A stretch of 64,000 nt of DNA from Flavobacteriales bacterium. Lineage in GTDB: Bacteria > Bacteroidota > Bacteroidia > Flavobacteriales_F > PHOS-HE28. The stretch spans positions 124,001-188,000 of the forward strand of contig JACJZI010000006.1 in the NCBI GenBank assembly GCA_020635655.1. The letters run 5' to 3'. Below, piece after piece: positions 54,939 through 64,000 of the stretch; within the stretch, counting starts at the first letter, position 1; each line of letters opens with the position of its first letter. Both the position numbers and the translations under genes were made by a program. The notes below the pieces were generated by a model. That model saw only the letters and a program-made list of their open reading frames with translations, did no database searches and was not told the origin of the DNA.

Positions 54939-57900
54939 CAGTATTCCGGTTGTTGTTTGATGATGGGGAAGATACGCTCGACCGCAGTCTCAAGACCGAG
55001 GATCTGGAACAGCGTGTTCTTGATCTTCTGTTCGCGCGCGTGGATGCCGCGCCACCCGTCCGGGCGCGACTTCAATATCGCCTCATGCACGCGTAGTGCA
55101 AGTGCTTCATCCTTGTCCAGATTGTTGTAGAGCGCACGCTTGCCCCGTGTATCCAACGAAGCTGGGGTGCCTTCTGCCACGCCCTCCTGCACGCGGTTGG
55201 CCAGATCGAGCAAGCGGCGCAATGATTCGGCATACTCCTTCTTTCGCTCCCGAAGATCTGCGAGGATCTCGGCCAGTAGTATGCTCATGCGCTCATAGAA
55301 CGCCGGGTCGTTCAGATGGTCCTTGATGATCTTGCTGCGCACGTTGTTCGCAATGGTCTCCGCAATGGCGTCCTTATTGCTCCGGATGCCTTCAGGAAGT
55401 TGGGCGATCACTTCATCCAGCCCGGTCTTCTGCAACAGCTCCAGGAGCGGGATGTCCTCAAAGGGCGAGATCTTCCTGGGCTCCGAGGCATCGATGTAGG
55501 TATCGAGCAAGTGGCGCATGTCGGCCTCGTAGCTCTTCAGGTCGATGGTCTCTCCGGCAGCATGGCGGATGACCTCGCGCAGTTTCAGGTAGCGGTCCAG
55601 GTCGTTCTTGATGCGCTCGATGTCGGATGTTGAATAACCGGCGGCTTCCAGTTCGTCTGCGATGTTGGCATAGGCACGGACCAGGCCAGCGACCGCCTTG
55701 TAAAGCCCTGCGCGGATCGGCTCGCGTTCCTTCAGGTCCGTCTCGATCTCGATGTTCCCGCAGAAGTAGTGGATGTGGTCCAGCTCGCTCTTGGGCGGTT
55801 GCACCGGTTCCACATGCAGCGCGACAGCCTCCAGCGCATTGTCCAGCCGCTCCTTGCCCTTGGCCAGCCGGTCCTGCATCAGTATCTCCTGCGGCTTGCC
55901 GGGTTCGTCGCTGTCGTCCAGCGCACTGGTGTATACCTGTAGCGCCCCGGTGCCCTTCTCGTTCACCAAGTGCTTGAACAGGTCCTTGTAGTCGATGATG
56001 AAGCCGTTCACCTTGTCCTCGCCATCCAAGCGGTTGGTGCGGCAGATGGCCTGGAACAGGCCATGGTCCTGCATATGCTTATCGATGTACAAGTAGGTGC
56101 AGCTGGGCGCATCGAAGCCGGTGAGCAACTTGGCCACCACGATCAGCAGCTTCATGTTCGCGGGCTGCGTCTTGAACAGCTCTTTAACGTGGTCCTCGTA
56201 GACCTCGGTCTTCGACTTGTCCGGCTCCGCCTGTACATCCCTCAGCAGCTCGGTGTAGGTGCGGTACAGGAACTTCTTGTCCGTCTCGGTGGCTTCGCCG
56301 GTGTCCTCCAAGGTGATGTCGCGGGCTTGCGGGTCGTACGAGGTGACCACCGCACACTTGCCTGCCAACGCGCTCTTCTGGAAGAGCGTGTAGTACTTGG
56401 CAGCCTCGTACATGGTGTTGGCCACGAGGATGGCCGTGCCTCTATCGTCGCTCAGGCGGGGCCGCGTGCCAAAATCAAAGACGATGTCGCTCACCACGCG
56501 ATCCATGCGGCTACGCGAACTGAGCACCCGCTGCATGGTGCCCCATTGTTCGCGCAGCGCGGCCTTCTGCCATTCGTTCAGCCCTTTGGTCTTCGCGTCG
56601 AACCAGGCGTCCACTTTCTCCTTCGACCCCAATTCCTGCTCGATGTCCCGCGCCTCGTACACCATGTCCAGCACCACGCCGTCCTCCACGGCCTCGTTGT
56701 GCTTGTATCGGTGTATGTATCCGCCGAATACTTCTTCGGATGTCTTCTTGTCAGCCTTGAGCAGCGGCGTGCCGGTGAAACCGATAAAGGTCGCGCCGGG
56801 CAGCAGGGCCTTCATCGTGCGGTGCAACTTCCCGCTCTGTGTGCGGTGGCATTCGTCCACGAACACGAAGAGCTCACCGACCACCGTGCTGGGTTTCGAT
56901 TCCAAGTCCTTGATGAAGGCATCGAAGTCCTTCACCCCGCGCTGCCCAAACTTGTGGACGAGAGAAGTGATGAGCCTCGGCGTGGCCTGACCCAGTTGAG
57001 CCATCAGGTCAGCGCCGCTGCTGGTGCGGTAGGGCTTCTCCCCGCCGTCGCGGAAACCGTCCTCGATCTGCTTGTCCAGTTCGTCGCGGTCGGTGATCAC
57101 CGCCACGCGCGCGTGCGGCCGGTTGGCCAGGATCCACTTGGCCAGCAGCACCATCACGATGCTCTTGCCGCTGCCCTGCGTGTGCCAGATGATGCCGCCC
57201 TTGTTGGCGTTTACATGCTCCTGCGCTGCTTTGATGCCGAAATACTGGTGCACGCGCGGCAATTTCTTCATGCCCGCATCGAAGAGCACGAAGTCGCGCA
57301 TCAGCTCGATGAGCCGCTCCTTAGCGCACATCTTCAGCAGGTACTTGTCCAGCTTGTAGCCTGCGTTGTCGGCCTCGTCCTCCTTCCAGCTCAGGAAGTA
57401 CTTCTCCGGCGTGCCGATAGTGCCGTAGCGCAGGCCCTCGCTGTCATTGCCGGCGAAGACGAATTGCACCGTACTGAAGAACTGCTGGTTGAACTCCTTG
57501 CGCTGGTTGCTGATGTTCTGCCGGATGCCGTCGCCAATGGTGACGCTGCTGCGCTTCAGCTCCAGCACGCCCACGGCGATGCCGTTCACGTAGAGTACGA
57601 TGTCCGGCCGCCGTTCCAAGTTGCCGTAGAGCGTAACCTCCTCAGCGATGGCGAAGTCGTTCTTGGTCGGCTCCTTCCAGTTGATGAGCTGGACGGTGGT
57701 GTAGTTCTCCCCGGCCGCCACCTGCACGGATACGCCATAGCGCAGCAGGTTGTACACCGCTTTGTTGTTGTCGTAGAGGCTGCGGGTCGGGTTGTCGGCC
57801 TCGTTGGTGAGCTTCTCCAGCGCGCGCTTGATGTGCGCCGCGCTGTACCCCGCTTTCTCTAAATAGGCCGTGACCAGTTCCGGCTCCACGCTGCTGTTGT

Positions 57901-58012
57901 TCGGCCGCTCCTCCCAGTTGCCGAGGTAGGCATACTTCAGCTGGTCCCGGAACAGGGCCACCGCCCGGTTCTGAGTCTCGCGCTCAGGTTTGCCGACGTC
58001 GCTCATTGGCAT
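54938..58012 (-). CDS. hsdR: Type I restriction enzyme, R subunit
   Basis: 1024 aa from the ATG at 58012 (MPMSDVGKPERETQNRAVALFRDQL), one base after the upstream stop; the frame extends 33 codons further. The PD-(D/E)XK nuclease motif is RPDIVLYVNGIAVGVLELKR. The SF2 motor has Walker A IIWHTQGSGKSIVM, motif II VFVDECHRTQSG, motif III GFTGTPL and motif VI AICRTNR. The C terminus is the helical HsdR_C domain. It cleaves unmodified DNA after translocation, together with HsdM and HsdS encoded upstream. The intervening two genes are unusual. Confidence 0.92.
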   Translation of the reverse strand: MPMSDVGKPERETQNRAVALFRDQLKYAYLGNWEERPNNSSVEPELVTAYLEKAGYSAAHIKRALEKLTNEADNPTRSLYDNNKAVYNLLRYGVSVQVAAGENYTTVQLINWKEPTKNDFAIAEEVTLYGNLERRPDIVLYVNGIAVGVLELKRSSVTIGDGIRQNISNQRKEFNQQFFSTVQFVFAGNDSEGLRYGTIGTPEKYFLSWKEDEADNAGYKLDKYLLKMCAKERLIELMRDFVLFDAGMKKLPRVHQYFGIKAAQEHVNANKGGIIWHTQGSGKSIVMVLLAKWILANRPHARVAVITDRDELDKQIEDGFRDGGEKPYRTSSGADLMAQLGQATPRLITSLVHKFGQRGVKDFDAFIKDLESKPSTVVGELFVFVDECHRTQSGKLHRTMKALLPGATFIGFTGTPLLKADKKTSEEVFGGYIHRYKHNEAVEDGVVLDMVYEARDIEQELGSKEKVDAWFDAKTKGLNEWQKAALREQWGTMQRVLSSRSRMDRVVSDIVFDFGTRPRLSDDRGTAILVANTMYEAAKYYTLFQKSALAGKCAVVTSYDPQARDITLEDTGEATETDKKFLYRTYTELLRDVQAEPDKSKTEVYEDHVKELFKTQPANMKLLIVVAKLLTGFDAPSCTYLYIDKHMQDHGLFQAICRTNRLDGEDKVNGFIIDYKDLFKHLVNEKGTGALQVYTSALDDSDEPGKPQEILMQDRLAKGKERLDNALEAVALHVEPVQPPKSELDHIHYFCGNIEIETDLKEREPIRAGLYKAVAGLVRAYANIADELEAAGYSTSDIERIKNDLDRYLKLREVIRHAAGETIDLKSYEADMRHLLDTYIDASEPRKISPFEDIPLLELLQKTGLDEVIAQLPEGIRSNKDAIAETIANNVRSKIIKDHLNDPAFYERMSILLAEILADLRERKKEYAESLRRLLDLANRVQEGVAEGTPASLDTRGKRALYNNLDKDEALALRVHEAILKSRPDGWRGIHAREQKIKNTLFQILGLETAVERIFPIIKQQPEY

Positions 58013-58013
58013 T

Positions 58014-59807
58014 CTATAACTTGAATATCTCCAACGCCTTCTTGACCAGCGTATCCGTACGGTCTTTGATCTGCCCCTCCGTCCAGCGGTCGACATCCTT
58101 GATCGGTTCATTCAAGGCCAGCCCATTCTTGAAGCCGATGAACTTACCGTCCTGCCCCTTCTTATCCTGCTTCTTGCTCAGTGCCTCGTTGCTCAACTGG
58201 GAATTGTAACCGGTAAGCGTGAGGTTCCCGAGCTTATGGCACCAACTGGCGCGTATCCGTTCGGCCTCCTCCTTGTTCCCCTTTGCTATCATGTCCACCC
58301 AATGCTGTGGGATGTTCTCACCCTGGGGCAAGACATGCTCCACGGTCCAGACAAAGAGGGTGTTGTTCCTTGCGTAGAAGTTCGTGTAGCGCTCTCGCGT
58401 CGCGCTCATGGCCAGTTCAAGAGAGGACAAAATGTAGCGCGTGGCTCCCACGTTCTCCATGTACAGGTCACCCTTCAGCTTCTCCTCGAATAGGTCATCA
58501 CTGGCTGGTTTGCCATGGCTCAGGATGATCTCGCGCATCCGGTCGTAGTTGTAGTTGGCCATGCCGTCGGCCTCCGCGATCATCAGCATAAAGTAGTTCG
58601 TGAGGTCGCGGGTAGGCGGTGTGTCCGTCACATTCCGGCGGATGAAGTACCGGCAAAGCAGGTCGACGAGCTTCACCTTCTCTTCTGTTGAAATGCCGAA
58701 GCGCTTCGACACGAAGAGCAACAGCATGTACGCGTCCGCACCCGTCACATTCTCCAGATTCCGGAGAGCGCGCACAAGCTCCTCGGGCTGTTCCCCGTCC
58801 TCGTATTTGATGTGGCTTGCATAGATGCCGGAGGCCTCCTCCAGTCGATCAAAGGTCCCGTGAACATCACGATCGATGAGCGTCTCGTAGATCCTGATGA
58901 GATTGGAACGCAGTGCTTTGGGGGCCTTCTCCACTTCGATGCCGGGAATTTGCCTGAACGCGTTGTAGAACTGCCGCAGGAAGCGTTCCTGGACATTGTA
59001 CTCTTCGGTCAGGTTCTCCAATATGGCATTCCACCGCTCGAAGTTTCGGGTCAACGAACCCTCCGGTTCGATCCTCTCCAGTTGTCCGAGAAGCTTGTTC
59101 TTAATGATGTCGATGGCCGACAAAGGCACCCCACGATTGTTCAGTGTCTCGAACAGGGTGAAGGCGTCGGCATGTGTGGCCACGTCGATCTTCACGAGAA
59201 TGGCCTCGTTGACCTTCTCCAAGAAACCCTCGATCGCTTCGTAGTTGAACAAACGCCGTTCTTGGTCATCCACTTCGGTGAGCCGTTCATGGAAATACCA
59301 GAAGGCCTTGCTCAGCCGCCGGTTGCCCAAGAACTTGGGCTTGCGCGCCACGCGCACCTTGTCGATCTCTTCGGAGACCAACCACTCGTAGTCATCGAAA
59401 TTGAAGCTTGTATAGGAGGGCGTGAGGCGAAGCTTGTCGGTATTGCTAACCACAATCCTGTTCTTCAGCAGCATGAGGCTGAGCTGGCGATCCTGGTCCG
59501 TGGCATCTGGCAGCTCTTCCTTCAGGATCTTATACAGGACAAGGTAGAGGATGCTGATCGTGGTCATCCGCTGCTGCCCATCCACCAGTTCCAAGCGTGC
59601 TGGCTTGCTCGAATCCAGTTCAGTATTGATGCAGATGATGGAGCCGAGGAAGTGCGCCCCCTCGCTCTCCAGCAAGTCATCGAAGAGTGCCTCCCAGTTC
59701 CATTTGCTCCAGATGTATTCGCGCTGGTAGCGTGGTATGTGATAGGTGATTTTGTTGTCCGAACCGAACAATTCGGACACTTGCTTCTTTCCTGTATGCT
59801 GGATCAT
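58014..59807 (-). CDS. GmrSD-like protein (DUF262 + DUF1524)
   Basis: 597 aa. The N-terminal DUF262 (GmrS-like, ParB/sulfiredoxin fold) holds IPRYQREYIWSKWNWEALFDDLL and the nucleotide-binding motif DGQQR (residues 76-80). The C-terminal DUF1524 (GmrD-like) carries an HNH-type nuclease core WTVEHVLPQGENIPQHW and KLGNLTLTGYNSQLSNEALSKK. GmrSD-type enzymes are NTP-dependent type IV nucleases that cut glucosylated or otherwise modified DNA. It lies 1 bp upstream of hsdR and 2 bp downstream of the HEPN-like gene, fully inside the type I operon. Confidence 0.88.
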   Translation of the reverse strand: MIQHTGKKQVSELFGSDNKITYHIPRYQREYIWSKWNWEALFDDLLESEGAHFLGSIICINTELDSSKPARLELVDGQQRMTTISILYLVLYKILKEELPDATDQDRQLSLMLLKNRIVVSNTDKLRLTPSYTSFNFDDYEWLVSEEIDKVRVARKPKFLGNRRLSKAFWYFHERLTEVDDQERRLFNYEAIEGFLEKVNEAILVKIDVATHADAFTLFETLNNRGVPLSAIDIIKNKLLGQLERIEPEGSLTRNFERWNAILENLTEEYNVQERFLRQFYNAFRQIPGIEVEKAPKALRSNLIRIYETLIDRDVHGTFDRLEEASGIYASHIKYEDGEQPEELVRALRNLENVTGADAYMLLLFVSKRFGISTEEKVKLVDLLCRYFIRRNVTDTPPTRDLTNYFMLMIAEADGMANYNYDRMREIILSHGKPASDDLFEEKLKGDLYMENVGATRYILSSLELAMSATRERYTNFYARNNTLFVWTVEHVLPQGENIPQHWVDMIAKGNKEEAERIRASWCHKLGNLTLTGYNSQLSNEALSKKQDKKGQDGKFIGFKNGLALNEPIKDVDRWTEGQIKDRTDTLVKKALEIFKL

Positions 59808-59809
59808 CT

Positions 59810-60496
59810 CTATTTGAGCATATCACTGATTCGCTGAGTACAGTTGTTGCGCGCCTTGGACCCCTCAGTCACAAGCTCATCGAAGTACTTGTTGAAGACC
59901 TTCTTGTAGGTTAACCAGAACCAGCCTGGGTTGATGACCATGTAGGCGGATTCCTCGTTCACGAAGAAAGTGTCCGTGTCATTGTAGTCCAGGTAAACGC
60001 CTTTTGCCTGGAATCCATGGACGAGCTCATTCCTGAGATAGCGGTAGATGAGTCCGGCAAGGCAATCAATTTCGTGGATATCCTTGTTGTCAGGCCACAT
60101 CTGTTCCAACTTGGTCCGGAACTTCTTGCTGAACTTCTGAGCTAAGCGTTGGTCGAACCGGCAACAGACTGCAATGAAAGACGCTCGCTGGCCTTTCTTC
60201 TTTTTCTTCTTGCGTTCCTCTTTCTCTTCTGTGGTCTCTTCGGCTATGGCCTTCTTCAGCTTGTCCGACTCGAAGATGGACGCCAATGCTTCAATGCCGA
60301 TGCATGTCATCGTCACTAAAGGGAACGCGCTCTTGGTCGTATAGAGAACCTCACAGGAATTGATAAAGAGCGCTTCCAGTCGAAGCTTCAATAGGCGAAT
60401 CCGCTCGCTGTCATTCGTTATCGCACGGACTTGGCCATAATCCAAGGAGCCGCCGTTTCCATCGGGACCCCAATGAGCTTCATTTGGTACTGGCAT
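59810..60496 (-). CDS. HEPN-like protein in RM operon
   Basis: 228 aa. IYRYLRNELVHGF holds Arg155-x4-His160, the HEPN R-x(4-6)-H ribonuclease motif, on a predicted helix. A long basic run (EERKKKKKKGQR, ~93-104) separates the N-terminal helices from this part. No other domain was recognised. It is spaced 2 bp from the GmrSD-like gene and 12 bp from hsdS, so it belongs to the operon. HEPN proteins in defence operons are often RNA-cutting effectors or toxins; that role here is inference from one motif. Confidence 0.5.
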   Translation of the reverse strand: MPVPNEAHWGPDGNGGSLDYGQVRAITNDSERIRLLKLRLEALFINSCEVLYTTKSAFPLVTMTCIGIEALASIFESDKLKKAIAEETTEEKEERKKKKKKGQRASFIAVCCRFDQRLAQKFSKKFRTKLEQMWPDNKDIHEIDCLAGLIYRYLRNELVHGFQAKGVYLDYNDTDTFFVNEESAYMVINPGWFWLTYKKVFNKYFDELVTEGSKARNNCTQRISDMLK

Positions 60497-60508
60497 CGAA
60501 CGTGATTC

Positions 60509-61834
60509 TCAAACTAGTCTCTTCCTCCCCGTCAGTAATTCCTGCATCATGCCCTGCTTCACATTGCGCAGCTTCTCAAGCTTTTCTTCAAGTGCCCTCA
60601 CCTCGTTGGCCATGTCCGTGATGACCTCACCAATCGCGACCTGCTCTTTCACCGGTGGCAACAGGAGCGGACACTGGAGAAGCGCGGCGTTCTCGTAGTT
60701 CATCTGGCTTTCGGCCATACCCGTGGTCCTTTGGTCTAGGAAGACCTGTGCGGGTCTCGCAGCGATAGCAGAAGAGAGCATGAAGGGCATGACCTTGTCC
60801 TGGTTTGGACGAAGGGCGATCATCTTGCCGGAAGGGATGATCCGTGGTGGAACGAAATCGATCCAGGAACTCACCCCAACTCGACTGCGTGGTCCCGCCT
60901 TGGTCACAATGACATCCCCCGCTCGCAGTTCAATGTGGGATCGCCCCCAGAAAGAACGAGGGAGGGTCTTGTGTGCCCGCCAATCCCAGCCGTATTCCCA
61001 AGTGGTCGCGGTCGTCTTCAATACGCCCCACTCGTCACCCCGCACGTTCCTCTCCTCGCATGTTGGACTGGGCCCGGAGAAGTAATCCCCGATGACTTCT
61101 TCAACCTTTTGGGGTTCCCACGCCCCCTTGAACCCCGGCAAGCGCTTATGCCCCGGCTGACCCGGCGGGGTGAGCAAGGCCTGCATCGCCCCTTGCTTGA
61201 TGGCCTTCTTCTTGGCGATGAGTTGCTCCAAGCTGCTCAATAGCGAGTCGGCATCGGAAAGCGCCGTGGCTATGGCGCGTTGTTCATCCTTGGACGGCGG
61301 TGTGGGTATTGGAAACTCACTGACGTTCTTCAGCGACAAGTTTGCTTGTGCTGCTTGAACGTTGATTCCGAAGATGTGTGTGCTTATCGCAGCGCTTCTG
61401 AGCACTCGCGTGAGATAGCCAACGTCCAGCTTCGAGTCTCCTGATAGCCGAATGATGGCAAGCGCCTGGTTCGTATTGGCCGGCGGAATGCTATTGGGCA
61501 CAACAGCAACTCTCCCCAGCACGCCGGCAATGGAGAACAGGACATCATTTGATTGCAGCTGTGACCTGCGGAGCAAACGGTGTGTCTCCTCGTTGATGTA
61601 AGCAATGAATTCTGGCCGCACAGCACCATCGTCGGTCAGACTCTCTGCCTTGATGAACCGGATTCCATACTGCTGGAAGTGTTTGCCAATTGAGGTTGGA
61701 GTTGTGCCCTTTGTGATCGTCTGGCACTCGTCGCCTAGCGTCCGGATCTTCCAGTCCACCGGAAAGACGCCGACCTCGGTTCTCCGAAATCCGGGTTGCA
61801 CTTCCTCACTCACCGGAGCCTCGATCAGTTCCAT
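60509..61834 (-). CDS. hsdS: Type I restriction enzyme, S (specificity) subunit
   Basis: 441 aa. It has two target-recognition halves separated by a conserved helix (DEQRAIATALSDADSLLSSLEQLIAKKKAIKQGAMQALLT) and ends with a second copy (KEQVAIGEVITDMANEVRALEEKLEKLRNVKQGMMQELLTGR). TRD1 starts near VDWKIRTLGDEC and TRD2 near GAWEPQKVEEVIGDYF. HsdS sets the DNA sequence recognised by HsdMRS. It overlaps hsdM by 10 bp. The sequence recognised cannot be predicted here. Confidence 0.93.
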   Translation of the reverse strand: MELIEAPVSEEVQPGFRRTEVGVFPVDWKIRTLGDECQTITKGTTPTSIGKHFQQYGIRFIKAESLTDDGAVRPEFIAYINEETHRLLRRSQLQSNDVLFSIAGVLGRVAVVPNSIPPANTNQALAIIRLSGDSKLDVGYLTRVLRSAAISTHIFGINVQAAQANLSLKNVSEFPIPTPPSKDEQRAIATALSDADSLLSSLEQLIAKKKAIKQGAMQALLTPPGQPGHKRLPGFKGAWEPQKVEEVIGDYFSGPSPTCEERNVRGDEWGVLKTTATTWEYGWDWRAHKTLPRSFWGRSHIELRAGDVIVTKAGPRSRVGVSSWIDFVPPRIIPSGKMIALRPNQDKVMPFMLSSAIAARPAQVFLDQRTTGMAESQMNYENAALLQCPLLLPPVKEQVAIGEVITDMANEVRALEEKLEKLRNVKQGMMQELLTGRKRLV

Positions 61835-64000
61835 GCGAAGTCCATCTGCTTCAAGTGGCCCTCCACTTTCGCCGCGAGTGTTTCCACATCATCGGCCAGT
61901 GACGGCATGGTGCGACCGTAGCGTTCACCCAATTCGGCCACGCGACCGGTCAGGCGCTGGCTGATGCGGTCCATTTCGCCATGCACCGCTGCGCTGAGTG
62001 TATCCATCCACTTGTCCTCCACCACCAGGATCTTCACCTCGGCCTCGCTGAGGGTGGGGTATTTGGCGTGCAGCAGCGCATCCAGTTCCTCCTTGCGCTT
62101 CTTCAGTTCGGCCTTCTTGCCGCTTAGCGCTTCGTTCAGCTCCAGGTATTGGGTAAGGATGCGTAGCTCTTGCACATCCTCGTGCTCGGGTTCGTCCTTC
62201 AGGCGCTTGGTGGCGAGTTGTTCGGCCTTTTCCAACAAAGGCTTCAAGGCATCGTTAGCCTCTTTCTTCTTGGCCACCATTGCCAGGTAGTCCGCCGTGA
62301 GCATCAACTCGTCCGGATCGGTCGTGCTCTTGTTCCGTGCTTTCACCAAGGTCTGCGTCACCTTGCCTTTTGCATTGGCTAATGCGCGTATGCCCGGCGC
62401 ATCCTCCAACTCGCGCAAGCGGCGGTTGGCGTCGGCCAGTTCGGTCCGTGCCTTCTCGATGTTGTCGCCGATGGCCTCGTCCACAGTAGCGGCCACATCC
62501 AGCAAGGCCTCGTCGTACGCCTTGTAGGCATCCTTCACGTTGTCAACCGCGCTCAAGGCGCCGCCTTCGCCGCTGTGCTCTTCGTTCAGGGCATCCAGTT
62601 CGGCCTTCAGGCTTTCCACCGCGCCCGCCAACTCGGTGATCACCGTCTGCTCCTTCGCGAAGTAGCGCGCTACGAGCAAGGTGCCCGGTATCAGGTCGCT
62701 CTTGAAGCGCCGTTTGCCGATGGCGTAATCGTGCGCTTCGGCCCACACCAGTTTCTCACCGTCGTCCTTCTTCACCTTCACCTTCTGCAGCTCGCGCACC
62801 TGCGCGCCGATGCCCCAGCCTTCTTCGCTGAGGATGTAGAGGTCGTCGCGCAGCACTTCCTCCGCGTAGTCCATGAGCAGCTGGTACACATCGTAGGCGC
62901 CGATGAGCGGCTTGCCCGCGTAGTGCGCCAGCACGCCTTCGCCCAGCCCTTTCACCTCGGGCTTGGGGTGCAGGCCTTTGCCCAGCGCCTTCAATTTCGT
63001 CACCGTCGGCTTGCGCCATTTGGTGTAGTGCGCTTCCATGCCCGCGCTGTACTGCTTGAACTCGGCGTGCTCGTGTATGGCGGGGCGTATCGCCGCCTTG
63101 TCCACGGCGAGGTCCACGTAGCCGCTGCGGTTCTCTTTGAACAAGGTGGTGCGCAGGGCAGGGCACACCTCCCAATAGGGCTTCAGGGCGTTCACGTCGC
63201 GCTCGGGGATGCCACCGTTCAGGTGCCCGTCGATGTCCTGGATGTCCTCGGGCGGGCGGCTGTCGATGTAGCGCGGGATGTTCAGGTTGAACTCGTTCCG
63301 TTCGATCTCGTCCCATGTGACCAGTCGCGCGTAGCCGTTCACGGGCTCTTGCTTGGTGAACACGTCCACGATGCGGTGGATGTCCATTTCGCGCAGGCGG
63401 TTCTTGGCACCCTCCTTCTTGAAACCCGCGCTGGCGTCCATCATGTAGATGCCGCCCTTAGGGTCCTTGCGGCGCTTCTCCGCATCGGCTTTGTCCAGCA
63501 CTACTATGCAGGCCGGGATACCTGTGCCATAGAAGAGGTTGGGCGGCAGGCCGATGATGCCCTTGATGTAGCCGCGCTCGATGAGGTTCTTGCGGATGTC
63601 GGCCTCGGCATTGCCGCGGAACAGCACGCCGTGCGGCAGGATGCACGCTCCCTTGCCGGTGCTCTTCAGCGAGCGGATGATGTGGAGAAGGTAGGCGTAG
63701 TCGCCCTGCTTGGGCGGCGGCACACCGTAAGGCTCGAAGCGCTTGTGCTCATCCTTGCTCGGCTTGATGCCCTGGCCCCAACGCTTATCGCTGAAGGGCG
63801 GATTGGCCACCACGTAGTCGAAGGTCTTCAGCAGGCCGTTGTCTTCCTTGAACTTCGGGTTGGCGATGGTGCTGGCCCCGCCCTCGATCAATGCACCGGG
63901 GCTATTGTGTAGGATCATGTTCATGCGGGCGAGGCCGGCCGTTGCCACATCCTTCTCCTGCCCGTAGAGTGTGACCTCCGTGCCCGCTGCATCGGCGACC
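61825..64000 (-). CDS. hsdM: Type I restriction enzyme, M (methyltransferase) subunit, 5' partial
   Basis: At least 725 aa visible; the frame is open to the window edge (TLYGQEKDVATAGLARMNM continues upstream). The N6-adenine methyltransferase motif IV is YVVANPPFSDKRW. Other family blocks are RSLKSTGKGACILPHGVLFRG, IIGLPPNLFYGTGIPACIVVLDK, YMMDASAGFKKEGAKNRLREMDIHRIVDVF. The C-terminal ~300 residues are an unusually long coiled-coil-rich extension (AVESLKAELDALNEEH and ELKKRKEELDALLHAKYPTLSEAEV). It methylates the sequence chosen by HsdS. First visible gene of the operon. Confidence 0.92.
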   Translation of the reverse strand, partial: VADAAGTEVTLYGQEKDVATAGLARMNMILHNSPGALIEGGASTIANPKFKEDNGLLKTFDYVVANPPFSDKRWGQGIKPSKDEHKRFEPYGVPPPKQGDYAYLLHIIRSLKSTGKGACILPHGVLFRGNAEADIRKNLIERGYIKGIIGLPPNLFYGTGIPACIVVLDKADAEKRRKDPKGGIYMMDASAGFKKEGAKNRLREMDIHRIVDVFTKQEPVNGYARLVTWDEIERNEFNLNIPRYIDSRPPEDIQDIDGHLNGGIPERDVNALKPYWEVCPALRTTLFKENRSGYVDLAVDKAAIRPAIHEHAEFKQYSAGMEAHYTKWRKPTVTKLKALGKGLHPKPEVKGLGEGVLAHYAGKPLIGAYDVYQLLMDYAEEVLRDDLYILSEEGWGIGAQVRELQKVKVKKDDGEKLVWAEAHDYAIGKRRFKSDLIPGTLLVARYFAKEQTVITELAGAVESLKAELDALNEEHSGEGGALSAVDNVKDAYKAYDEALLDVAATVDEAIGDNIEKARTELADANRRLRELEDAPGIRALANAKGKVTQTLVKARNKSTTDPDELMLTADYLAMVAKKKEANDALKPLLEKAEQLATKRLKDEPEHEDVQELRILTQYLELNEALSGKKAELKKRKEELDALLHAKYPTLSEAEVKILVVEDKWMDTLSAAVHGEMDRISQRLTGRVAELGERYGRTMPSLADDVETLAAKVEGHLKQMDFAWN

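Noticed and set aside
55970..57862. Plus-strand open frame of ~630 aa opposite hsdR
   Set aside because: Antisense of the HsdR motor region; no recognisable motif.

Overview
The window comes from a GC-rich member of the Bacteroidota, most likely a Flavobacteriales-type lineage (inference). The evidence is the number of secreted proteins with type IX secretion (T9SS) C-terminal domains: one type B (gliding-associated) and about nine type A. Genes also repeatedly start just downstream of a TAnnTTTG/TATCTT element, the -7 consensus of this phylum. No rRNA, tRNA or CRISPR array was seen.

Layout. 1-2832: tail of a giant PKD/P-domain surface protein. 2911-10723: gyrB, a coupled outer-membrane barrel/TPR pair, and divergent ftsE. 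10732-12958: two glycosyltransferases. 13037-33996: mostly secreted T9SS proteins (BNR/YCF48-like, two-component-type propeller, heme peroxidase, small surface proteins) mixed with housekeeping genes (NRDE family, GIY-YIG, cytochrome c peroxidase, MscS channel, lipoproteins). 34045-38612 and 42299-47607: two versions of a set that pairs a secreted caspase-like protease with a CHASE2-like membrane protein and a small exported protein. The second set also has an OmpA-type outer-membrane protein and is bracketed by direct copies of a dispersed repeat. 48207-50408: a surface protein and a VRR-NUC-like nuclease. 50405-52818: a small toxin-antitoxin island (HicBA, PemK-like toxin with a membrane partner, a broken nuclease-like gene) punctuated by three copies of the same orphan gene tail. 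52841-54091: a TonB-C-like protein and an IS3 remnant. 54076-64000: a type I restriction-modification operon (hsdM partial, hsdS, HEPN-like, GmrSD-like DUF262/DUF1524, hsdR, YgjP-like metallopeptidase, and a gene cut off by the IS).

The strongest candidate for an undescribed system is the duplicated caspase/CHASE2-like/exported-protein set. The two CHASE2-like proteins are recognisably homologous, and each lies beside a caspase-fold protein with an intact His-Cys dyad behind a signal peptide. This suggests an envelope-located, sensor-coupled protease. The second candidate is the type I RM operon carrying two extra nuclease-like genes between hsdS and hsdR.

Caution: at least four probable single-base frameshifts occur (endosialidase-chaperone protein, hicA, and two in the nuclease-like gene). 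They may be real decay or indel errors in the source assembly.
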